Assembly: GCA_932294295.1 (NCBI GenBank)
Contig: OW028584.1
Coordinates: forward strand, 35,659,969-35,723,968
Direction: 5' to 3'
DNA: 64,000 bases
From: Alitta virens
Taxonomy: Eukaryota; Annelida; Polychaeta; Phyllodocida; Nereididae
Each line of letters begins with the position of its first letter. The first letter of the stretch is position 1. Both the position numbers and the translations under genes were made by a program. A model generated the notes under the pieces. That model did not search any database. It was given only the letters and a program-made list of their open reading frames with translations, and was not told the DNA's origin. Positions 1 through 12,100 of the stretch are shown one piece after another.

Positions 1-532
1 AATATTCGTTGCGCACAGTTTGTGCCATTTAGATCGTTGTGATATCCTGGCAAGCATTTGCAAGTACTGTTGTTGCATTCACTGTTGACAATAGCGGACG
101 AACAGTCGTTGTGAATATCACAGATATCTCCTAATTTACGTAAAGTACAAGATGAATAGTTATGTGCATGATAGCCCCATTTACAGACACATGTATTATT
201 ATTGCAGGAACTATTGACAATGACCGCACTGCAGTCACTGTCGGTATCACATCGGTCGCCAACTTCTCGGCTGAGGCAATAGTCATTCGAATATGGTTTA
301 TATCCGTGAGAGCACAGACATGTGCCATTTGAACAGTTTGAATTAGGAATGATTATGGAGCAATCCGATTTAGTTGCACAAGAAGCACCAAGATAACGCC
401 CAAGACACGTTTCGTTGGTCTCGTCTGAGTAGTAACCCTTTACACAAATACAAGTGTTGTTAATGCAGTCACTGTTTGTAATGGCATCTGTGCAGTCTGC
501 TGAAATCCGGCAGGTGGTATCACCAATTTTGC
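1..532 (-). CDS. four tandem EB/EGF-like modules in one exon, cut by window edge
   Basis: Open for all 532 nt on the minus strand after a CTTGCAG acceptor. Four repeats of about 44 residues follow one another, each with the pattern GD.C.....DC....N..C....C.C..GY........C; repeat starts read GDTTC, GASC, GDRC and GDIC. The CVC/CLC/CIC cores are followed by G or WG and Y. Unlike the single-module exons, four units share one exon, so introns were lost here or the array grew inside an exon. The product continues beyond position 1. Confidence 0.8.
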
Positions 533-3500
533 CTGCAAGGAAGGATGCAAGATCAAAAGAGAGAAATTTTCAAAAAGCAAATAGATTTAAATTACAAGAA
601 AATCGATGCAAGAAATCCGATTAGCGACTAGGAACTGGAAAGCAGAAAGCAAAAGAAAATGAGCAGTCATTGCAATGCACCTATATTTCGAAATAAAATT
701 GCCTTGAAGCGTATAAATTTGTCATGAAACTTAGGTGTATACCACCAGGCATGCATTATAAATTAAACCAAAATAAGCACCACTAACTGAGGCAACTAGG
801 TCCAAAATCTAACAGCCAAACATAAGCTCCTTGTTGAAATAAATGCCATACACATTTCTACAGCTCATGCAGAACACCAAACACTTTGATTTCCTGCCAT
901 ACTCCTTTGCAGTTTAGGAGTAGTTAAAGACTAACATCATCTAATATTACAAAAATCTGGATCTATAGGTTTCTGAAGCAAAATTAATAGCTATAATATA
1001 TTAAGCAAAAATATACTGAAGTAATGACTGGAAACAAATAATACAAACTTTTTACTTACGTTTTACGCATATCTTTGAATCTTCTGATTTGTAAAATCCA
1101 GAGTTGCAAATGCATATTTGTTCACTGCAATTGCTGTTTTGTATAACATTGGAACACTCTGTTTCTTTTAGGCAAGAATCACCCACAATGCCTGAAAAAA
1201 GAAAATGAAAAAACAAGGCTTCTTCAATAGGCCTAGTATATGAAGCACAGTGGTGTAAGGACATTGCCTCCAGCATCATGTCCAAACTTATGAATAAGTT
1301 TTCAATGCCACTATTATTTGTAACAACAACAATAGTTCTGAATAATCTCATGATGTTATGGTGCCAGGAGCTCAAGGCCCTTCACTAATTAAAATATGAA
1401 TACAAAGATAGACTTACGTGGAATACAGTTTTTCCCATCTTCTTTTGAATAGTATCCTACATCACAAAGACACTGCCCTTGAGAGCAACTACTGTTGCTG
1501 AAGGCATCATAACAATCACTACTCGCTTGACAAGAGTCATTTATCACACCTGAAAGATAGACAAAAAAGGAAAAAAGGAATAAGAGTCATTATTACACCT
1601 GAAAGACAACAGTGAAAGCACTTACCTGGCAAAATCATCACCTTTGAAGCTTTATTTTCAGTGCACAACAATGCCTATACAATGTCAATGTTACAACAAG
1701 AACAGGACTCATTTATTGTGGATTTTTCGCAAGTTTGCTATATTTCCACTTGGTGGCTACGACAGAATACTGCAATTATATTGGCTGAAAAAGTTCCCGC
1801 CTTTGATTGTGATTGGCTGAAGCAAAGTGCATCTTAGCTGCAATAATTTAGTGCATTGTAATGTATATTTGACATCTGATGATCCAATTGAATTCAGCTT
1901 TTTCTCTGAGAAATTATATTTACAGAATCAGTCAGTTATGATCTACTATCTGAAAAGCAAAATGAGTAATAAGAGGAGATGAAAGACTTATATCCAGCTG
2001 AATTCAAGGCTGCTCAGTGAAAAGACTTTATTGGGCAAGACATAACAAACTGAATCCATGACTCATGATTTCATCACTGCCTTTGGTAACATAAATTAAC
2101 TAACAGAAAATAAGTTTCTGAATTGATTCAGGAATAATTATTTCTTTTGCATCCCCATAACCAACCGAAGAAGGGGTGACACGATTTGAACTTGATACAA
2201 TTGCATTAAGTTCATTTTGTGCATATTAGTAAAAATGTCATTTACAGCTATACAAAACCAAATAAAGAAGGATAACACACATAATAATATGAAGAAATCA
2301 TAAAACTCACAGGAATGCACTTTAAAGGGACACATTGTATTGATTTAACAAATGAAGAAGAAAACAAAAGAGAGTGAAAATTATACACAAAAACATGGAA
2401 AAATTATTCAGACTTACGTCTTATGCATTCTGTTCCCAACTCATTTGGATAGAACCCGGAATCACACTGACAAGTCGTGTTGTCATGGCAATGGGAATGT
2501 GCCACATAGTCATGGCAATGACAACAATCTTTAACCATTTGACATCTTGTGCCTATGATTTTTGCTGCAAACATAAACAAGGCAATAATCAGGTTATAGA
2601 AAAAATTAATTAAATTAATCTTCGCTACAGTATTTTAATTTACAGATTAATAAACTGGCTTTCAACATTAATTACACTTTGAACATTTCTCCTTTTTGAG
2701 ATAATAGGTAATATATAAATTATGCCACCCAGCCTAAAATATACACAAAGTCTTATGAAATCTTCTTGAATAACCTTTTTAGTTTTCTTCTAGTCATCAC
2801 CATTATCTTGAATTTTTTACTCGATATATACTTTTCAAATGTTCAGCTTCAATTCTAAGTTGCAATAAATATATACTACTATGAAAATACCCCATTAAAA
2901 AAAATATATATATATATACAAAATATTGTTTTATTTTTTACTATGCTATGAAAATATGAGCACAAGGAGACAAAAATCAAGGAAAGTTTATGAGTAGATG
3001 AATTAGATGAAGCAGTAGGAAAGGAGCGGAGAAGTTCATAGATGAGGGTGATGCAGGTTGTGCTTGAATTAGTTTTCTCGAGCCTTGATTGATATTAGGA
3101 TACCTACCTTTGGTGAAATAATCAATACAATTGGATGAAAGAAGTAGCATAACTGAGACACCTGACATGAAATAGTTGTCAATTACAAACCCATTGGCAA
3201 TGTCTTGTAACACAGCATAAGAATGCTATTAAGCTATTAAAAGATTGCTTTATGATATCAGCTGCATCTATAAAACAGACAAGACATATCTGAAACTCAC
3301 CGTAGCAACTTACTAGCAAAGCCCATCTTAGATAAACAAAGAATCATTCTATGCAATAACTGATCAAAGAAAAGAGATATCAAGCAAACAAAACTAACAT
3401 CATCATACTGACATAGTTTCCAGAAAGAATACCTTAATACAAGTGAACAAAGATAAGATGAAATATAAGATGACAAGGTTCCAAAGACACAAACAAAAGT

Positions 3501-6136
3501 CATGTTGAACAAATTTCAAAAGACACCTTAGATCTACAGCTTAGCAGACCATGCCCACTGTGTTACCTTCATCATCCTCCAGGGGGCAGTCCACTGAACC
3601 ATCCAACACCCACCCTAGTGGTTTGCAGCGGAACAACCCAGTCATGCCTTTGCAGGTGAATGAGGGTGGTTTGCAGGGGTGATCAACTAAAAGAGTGAAA
3701 GATTAATAAAAAGAAAAAAAAGTGATATTGCCTCGTAAAACTCCATGAATGACTGGTGTACAAAGAGCAGAAGTGCAAAATTTAAAAGACGACCGAGGAC
3801 AAGATATTCAAAATGTAGTATATGATACGACATGAGACTAACAGAAGCACATGATACTTTGCATACGAGTGAAGCTTCACATTTACAAACTTGCAGCCAG
3901 CATATGTCCAACTGCTGAATACTTACCTTAATTACAAAATTGCTCACAGGTTTAATTGCCATGAAAAAATATGCCAAAAAGCTACATTCCACAATTGACC
4001 AATACTAGCACCAAAATGAGAATGCAGCCCATCACAACCAGTACACAAAACATTCAACAAAGAAAGAGACTGAGTGTAGTCATCAGTGCTTAAGCTTTTT
4101 TTTCACTACAGTCCATTTTATGCATGCCTTCCACCCTGCAGCTGAGAAAAGGCCAAGAAGTGCGGGGATATTCTCATTGGATCATTAATTGATTGACTCT
4201 CATTTGTTTAAGTGTTATTCCAAAGCAAAAGGTCCTTTCAAAAATGTATGAAAGATTCTGTATGTCAACTATCAGCAAGTCCAGTCAGAAATAGCTAAAT
4301 TCTAGTCAGTGTCTATTTCAGAAAATGAGATCTCAATGATTCATTTTGAAATTTAAACTCGATACTCAATACGAGGTATTTTGGTCATTCTGACACAATC
4401 GCACTCATTATACTACTTCATCACACTTTTTTCTCAGCTGTGGATTTGAAGTCACCACATTTATCATATATAACTCATATATATACCAATACACCAGGCT
4501 CCAAGTTTGCACCATTTACCTTCATCACTTGCATCTTTGCAGTCACTGAGTCCATCCAGGACCCAACTGGGCATTATACATTGACCGTCCAGACAAGCAA
4601 ACGCGGGGGGTCGACATGGCATGACCACTGCAAGACAGGGCTTCAGTTCAAAATGCTCCAGAGAACAAGAAAACCAGGCTGCCTCTTATAATGGTAATAT
4701 ATCCTATCAAATTTGTGTGTGCTCTTCTAAGCCCAGAAATTAGTTTAGGTAGGATTGACAACCAAACAAAACTAGCATGAAAAAGAGGTATCATCCAAAT
4801 AGCATTAAAACATGGAACACTATTTTAAATCTTACTTAATATTACTCCTTATGATACAGCTTTATTTGTTGTTATCCAAACAGCACCTCTTCTTGACAGG
4901 GTAGTAGTAGTGGGTGGTCTGTTGGCGTTGCAGTGTATGATGTCAGTTTAAACATCTTACACAACTGACTCCATAGCCAACCACTTACTACTGGTAACAA
5001 CAGCACCTCTCCTGTTCCCTTTGTCTAATATTTAGCCTTAATTGCTCTAACCCTTGGTTTAAAATTCTGGATTTGGCAGCATGATTTCTTGTACACAGAC
5101 AGCATTCATATCACACCATGCAAAAACAATTATCATTCAGAATGTCATAAAAACACACAATTATTAAAAGTAAAATAACTGATAATCCCAAATTACATAA
5201 TCAATACATTATTAGTAATAGCATATGTTTATAAATATTATATAGATAAATTACAGCTGTTTATTTGAATTTAATAATCAATATCACTAAAATACTAAGA
5301 ATGTATTATTACAATTTAGTGGTTGGATGTTACAGCAATTTAGTTTTGAAGATGAAACAGATATTAACATAGTTACTGATCACATGATTAACTTTGCTGA
5401 AGGGTATTTTGGCTTTTTACCAAACATACTGGGCAGACATTTTTAAAACTGATCAAATAGCAGTACTAGGTTGAGATTCACGAAGTGTTAACCACCAAAA
5501 CAATTGTAAAGTAAAGGGGTCATACAAGTGTAATTAAGCACATCAGTGCTACAGGTTACACAAGTTGAGATAGCTAATACGACAGGAAAGTAATCAAAGT
5601 AAGACACAGTTTTTCAAATTACAGCTTTTTATCTTATAATCAAATCACATAAATATCAACTCTACTTCCTGTCATTTTCATTCTTTATGCGTCATTGTTC
5701 AATTTCCACTGGAGTTAAAGCACATTCTGGCATCATATTGACCAATAGATTTAATCTTCCAGAATTCAGAATGACTTCTCTAGTCTTCCAGTATGTTTGG
5801 CAGCCATGTTTAATGGGAAGTTATTTTGAATTAAAATGGCTTTAGTGACAATGACCTTGATTGAAATGACTTTGACTGACCTTCATCTGAGTTGTCCCCA
5901 CAATCATTCACTGAGTTGTTGACTTTGGAAATGTTGACACACGTTCCGTTGGCACAGCGGAATTCCGAATTCAAGTCACACTGCCCCGCCACTGCAAAAT
6001 AAAGGAACATCTACATTAGGAGGAGTTTGCCACTATAAAATAAAGGAAATATCTACATTAGGAGGAGTTGCCACTGCAAAATAAAGGAAACATCTACATT
6101 AGGAGGAGTTTGCCACTACAAAATAAAGGAAATATC

Positions 6137-6168
<32 letters not shown>

Positions 6169-9100
6169 AAGTATTGATTTGACCATAAACTTACAATTTA
6201 CATAAACCAAAATTATCAAAGAAAACTGGTTATACTATTATGGTCATAGGAGACATTCACTAAGGCCAAAAGCTGCTGACATGCATGCCACCTATGAGCC
6301 ATTTGGTGTATAACATATGAATATTGGCTACGTATGGAAGGAACATCATGGTAAGGATTGCAATTGCTACAAGCAGGACAGTACCAAATTGTTACCTATA
6401 TTTACATTAATTGTTTTAAATGCATGTTCGCTGATGGGCTACCTTGTACTGCATACATAACAGTTTGGATTAGTGCAGTCTGTTTTATGGCATTGATATA
6501 TACCCTTTTTTTTTAGATAGAATGATAAACCATGAAGACTATGTGTGCTCATTTTATCTATGATCATTTTTGGTGCTTGATTAATTAGTTGTGGTGATCT
6601 ATTTTTGATTGAGCTTTTTGACAGTTGGTACTATCTAACTGCCTGGGAAAATTAAGCTGCTGAAAGTAGTGTGGTAGATTTTATTAGTTTATCTACATTA
6701 GGAGGAGTTTGCAACTACAAAATAAAGGAAATATCTACATTAGGAGTTCATTGACTTTTAATGAATTTTATGTGAAACCAAAGGTACACCCAAAACAGCT
6801 GATAGACGTAGTGGTCAAGGAACTGGTCAATCACTCTGAAAGTCCTGGCTTGACCTCCAGCTTCAGTCAGCCATCTTGAGCCAAGTTTCAGCATGAGATT
6901 TAAAGTGCTTTCTTAAAGAATATAAAATTCCCAGACAAAATACAATACGATGCATTATATACAAACGTATATAGTACAAAAAAATCACGTGTATGACTCG
7001 TTTATTCTCAAACGTCATGGCAAAGCAATCATAAATATGAAGCTAGGATCTAAATTTGTTTATCATGCAATATTTGAGCGTGGATGTATAAGTCTTATAC
7101 ATCCATGGTCTGAGAAAAGAATGTCAGTCAGTGTCCATACATCAACATAAGATCTATTTCTACTTATTGTGTAATATCATGTTAAACCTATTTTTATTTC
7201 AGGAAGCTTTTAAACGGGATGAGTGTCTAATAAACTTAGCTGGTAATTGGACATACACAATACCGGATAACTCAATGTTTCAATGCCACTGATCTGAAGC
7301 TTAGTTAGCTTATATAACCAGCTTCCAAAGGCAGACATAATGATGAGATGATAAGGCTTTGAGTCCACACCATGTTACCCGTTTTTCCAATGACTGGGGT
7401 CTTTTACATGCCTCAGCACCGAGTACAAGGGACCTCCAATCTAACGTCTCATGCGATCGACATCCAGCAGCTGGGATGTAGCTCATGAAGAGTGCCTCCC
7501 AGATAGCATTCCAAATTGTATCGACATCAGCGCAATGTCGGCGACGTCAAAACAATGTAGAAACGACGCTGCCTGATTTGGAATGCCATCTGGGCTGGGC
7601 CAAGAATTGGAGCCAGGACCTTCAGCAGACCTGGCCAATGTGGAATTGGCAGACGCCTTAACCATAAGGCCACCCAGCTGCTACATGGTTTAGCATTCTT
7701 TGTGCTTAACCAGACACATAGCATCTTCTGCTTAGTAGGACAGTGTCTGGTATGGGGCATGTGTAGTCCATTCAGTTTAGTGTCTACCTATTTGTGTCTT
7801 TTGATGTAGGCTGAACTCATTCTAACTCGGGTGCTTCGAGCGAGAAAACCTTGGAAAAAGGTTTGAAAAAGTCTTGAAAAAGACCATGCCTTTCAACAGA
7901 AACACAAACTGATCAACCCACTATCTTGTGTTTTGCCAGTGGGCAAATTGTTCATTCTGTTTCCTCCACACAGCGACTGTTTCAAAGACAAACTCAATGC
8001 CAACGTCTTCAATTTGTAGCTTGGGGGTCAACAAGAGTTAAGCAACTCCTCTTTCTTTTTTCACCATCCATTTTTACCCCGATTTTACACCATACTTTAC
8101 AAAGATTATCTCAAAGAGAAGAAGTAGGCAGGAGCACTTCCCCACCCCAAGTATTCCGAAGACACGTTTATTACGACAAACAGGGCTCACGTGGATAAGT
8201 TCCAGGATAACACTGAAGGGCGGGTGGCCTTAAGTTATTGATAGGAGAAAAACTGTGTGCCCATTGAGGCATTCCTTTGTAGCATGGTTTTCAAAGAAAA
8301 CAAATAAAGAAAGAAACGTTCTGTCAATTGTAGACACATAAAAATGGAAATATTTACACTTCCTTTGACGTCAATGATAATGAGAACTTGTAACACACTT
8401 CAAATAGATAAGAATTAGTGTCCAGAAACACAAATAAACAACAATGACAGCTGATCAATCAACTCAGAAAAATCAGAAAAAGCATGATCTCTCAAACACT
8501 CTATACAGTGTACATCATGTCTTAATAGGAGAGATGTTTCTATCAATAGTTTCCAAATGATGTGCCAACATGAGGGACGACCTTTGATTTGAGACCAAAT
8601 TGATCCTAATTCACCTGGACTCCCAGACGGTTTCTTGAGTAGAATATTGGTCCTGAGTGAAATTTGGCCTTTTTGTGGACGATTTAATTGCAATCAAGTT
8701 TGACAAGTTAATTGCAATCCAGTTTGACAAGTTAATTGCAATCCAGTTTGACAAGTTAATTACAATTCAGTTTGACAAGTTAATTGCAATCCAGTTTGAC
8801 AAGTTAATTGTAATTCAGTTTGACAAGTTAATTGCAATTCAGTTTGCTTCATACAATCCTGTGATGAGTTGCCAAGTCATCTCACATCACTGGCAGATAT
8901 CACAAAGGTTAATTACTACTTAAAATCAGACCCACTGAAGCTCTTAGTCATATCACCATCTGCATAACTTCAAACACAATTCAATCTCAATAAAGAACTG
9001 CATGCCTATGAGCAAAGGAAATATGAAGTGAGCAGCTAATAAAAATAGTTGTTTCTGACAACTACTGACTTGTGCAAGATTTATCATAGAATGTATACAA

Positions 9101-12100
9101 GAATAGGAAAAAAATGAGAATGTAGTTCACTCAGCCAGCCTGTATGTCTGTCTGTATCTATGTCTATCTTTGTGGTGACATTTCATGATAACCGAGGATG
9201 ACTAGGTCAATGATAAACGCACGTTGTTGTTGAAATTTTTGTATCTACCATACCCTAAATCAGAATTAAGTAGACAGGAAGGTGTATGCTGGAGCCTGAA
9301 TATTTTGCTGTTTGCAGGTGAATCATGGTTTTGTGGCTTTCCCAGGGTCATAACCACCAAGGGAGGTCCTTTAATCCCACTGACCTATATATATGGACGG
9401 CTCATGCACCCCTTCTTTATGGACTTTTAATGAAGCACCCGGAACCCCCTAAACCGCCATCTTAGTACTCTGTTACATGCTTGTTTGTCACATTAGGAAA
9501 CACAAGTTTCAATAGCTTGATCCTCATTATATGTAAAAAAAAACCAATTTTACGGCTTTTTATTTTGACTATGCCGTATTGTGCGGCATTTGGATGCAAC
9601 AATGAACAAGGGAAAGTCACTGGAAAAACATTTCATGTGTAAGTAACTATATACAAAAACTTATTTATCACACCTTTCAGTCCTGCTTCAATATCACCAC
9701 ACATGTTGTGTTTAATATCAGTGTTTATTACGCCTATCACATTTCTGTTAATGCAGGAAATTAGATGATTAGTATTACAAGGCTATAGTACATTATCATT
9801 TATAAATATGTACAATATACATGTATATTAAGTTAAATTCAACTTCTGAAAAATGCCTGGAAATTTAACTTAGTCCAAATGTGAATATTCAACAATATGC
9901 TCAACCTTTGCTCAGGTTTCCCAAGGATCCAGCAAGAAGACAGGACTGGGGCAATAGGCTAAAGAGATCCAACTATAAGCCAAGCAAGAAAAGTGTACTC
10001 TGTTCTGATCATTTTGAAAAATCATGGTTTGACAGGACAGGCCAAACGGTTAGACTCAAACCCGGTGCTCTACCAACATTATTCAGTTTCCCTGATCATT
10101 TACAAAAGGTAAGATAATAGAATTAGTTTAGATAATGAAAAGATTTTAGGCCAGGCCTGTGAAAATGAGCTAGGGACAAATCATACTAAATGCTCATAAA
10201 TTTATAAAACTGTAAAATGAATTGCAATATATTTGATGTTACAATTATACCAGTAGATGCTGGGATTATGTACATCTGTAATTTGATGCTTATTTTTCCT
10301 GTGAAATATGTTCCAGAAAGGAAAACAACGCAAAGCACCTGCTACAAGACATCAATTAAGTTGTGATGCTGATGAAATTACTGCACAAATAGAAGACCCT
10401 GATGATCAGCCTCAAGCATCGTGCAGCTCAGCACAGGTAGCCACCAATGAACATAGCTACTCAATTACAAGCCCAAGAAAGCTGAAGCATAAACTTCACA
10501 ATGCTCTGGATGCCATCAATACCTGCAAAAAGAAACTAAAGACAGATCAGCAGAGGGTTAGAAGACTGAGGAAAAAAGTTGAAAGTTTGACAGCAATTGT
10601 TGAGGACATTCAAAAACAAAACTTTCTATCATCGTCTGGTGCTGAGGTACTTGAAAAGTCATTCTCCGGAATCCCATTGGAACTGATGAAACGGGTACTC
10701 ACCAAAGATGAAAATAAAGCTTCAAAGCAGGAATATGATCCATTGCTGAAGTCATTTGCCCTCACTTTAAGCTTCTACTCAGCAAAGGCTTACAACTATG
10801 TTCGTGAAACATTTGAATTGAGCCTGCCCCATCCCTCGACAATTAGAAGGTGGTACACTGGAGTAAATGGCAGCCCAGGTTTCACCAGTGATGTGTTCAC
10901 TATGTTGAGAGAGAGGGCAAAAGTGGCCAAGGTGAATGGAAAAGAGGTGGTCTGCTCAGTGATGTTGGACGAGATGGCCATTAAGAAGCATGTTCATTGG
11001 GATGGAAAGCAGATGACTGGATTTGTGGATCTTGGGACTGGAATCGATGATGACTCTTCTCCTATTGCTACAGAGGCACTGGTTTTTATGGCTGTTGGCG
11101 TGAATGCAAACTGGAAGGTACCTGTTGGGTATTTTTTCACTAATGGTCTAACAGGTGGGGAGAAGGCAAACCTAGTGCAACAGTGTACTGAGAAGATGAC
11201 TGATGCTGGAGTGAAAGTTATTTCACTTACATGTGATGGCCCATCATGCCACTTCGCAATGCTGAAACAGCTTGGTGTTTCCGTTGACCTGGGAAATTTG
11301 GATCCAAGCTTTCCAAATCCAGCTTGTCCCTCAGAGAGAATTTTTGTTATTCTTGATGCTTGCCACATGTTAAAATTGGTGAGAAATACTCTTGGATCAT
11401 GTGGCATCATGCTAGATGGTGATGGCAACAGAGTTGAATGGCAGTACGTGGAGAAACTCCATAAACTACAAGAGGCAGAGGGATTGCGTTTAGGCAACAA
11501 GCTGCGAGGAACACACATCGCTTGGAAAGCTCAGAAGATGAAAGTAAACTTGGCTGCCCAAACATTGAGTTCCAGCGTCTCAGATGCCATTCATTTTTGC
11601 AGGGATGATCTGAAGTTACCAGAGTTCTCAGAAAGTGCCGCCACATGCCAGTTTATTGAATATTTTGACAGGCTTTTCGATGTTCTGAACTCCCGAAATC
11701 CATTTGGTAAAAATGCAAAGGCACCTATGAAAGCAGACAATGAGGACATATTCATGCCTTTCCTGAACAAGGTTGACAGTTATATTCGATCATTGCAGGA
11801 TCCAACTGGGAGGCCCATAACGTCAACAATAAGGAAGACTGCATTTCTGGGATTTCTCATTTCCCTTAACAGCATCAAGCAGATCTATCTTCGCCATGTA
11901 AAGCCTCCTGGATCTCCTTTACGGTATCTACTTACTTACAAGCTTAGTCAGGACCATCTCGAACTTTTTTTTGCTGCCATTAGATCATCAGGTGGATTTA
12001 ACAACAACCCTACCGTCCGACAGTTCACTGCTTCATACAAGCGTATGCTTGTGCGACATGAAATTAAATGCTCATCTGGAAACTGCCTGCCCCAAGACCA

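Noticed and set aside
8657..8923. 88-codon plus frame with octapeptide repeats
   Set aside because: Produced by the 24-bp minisatellite; no splice or codon evidence.
10994..11518. 174-codon minus frame
   Set aside because: Antisense shadow of the transposase coding exon.
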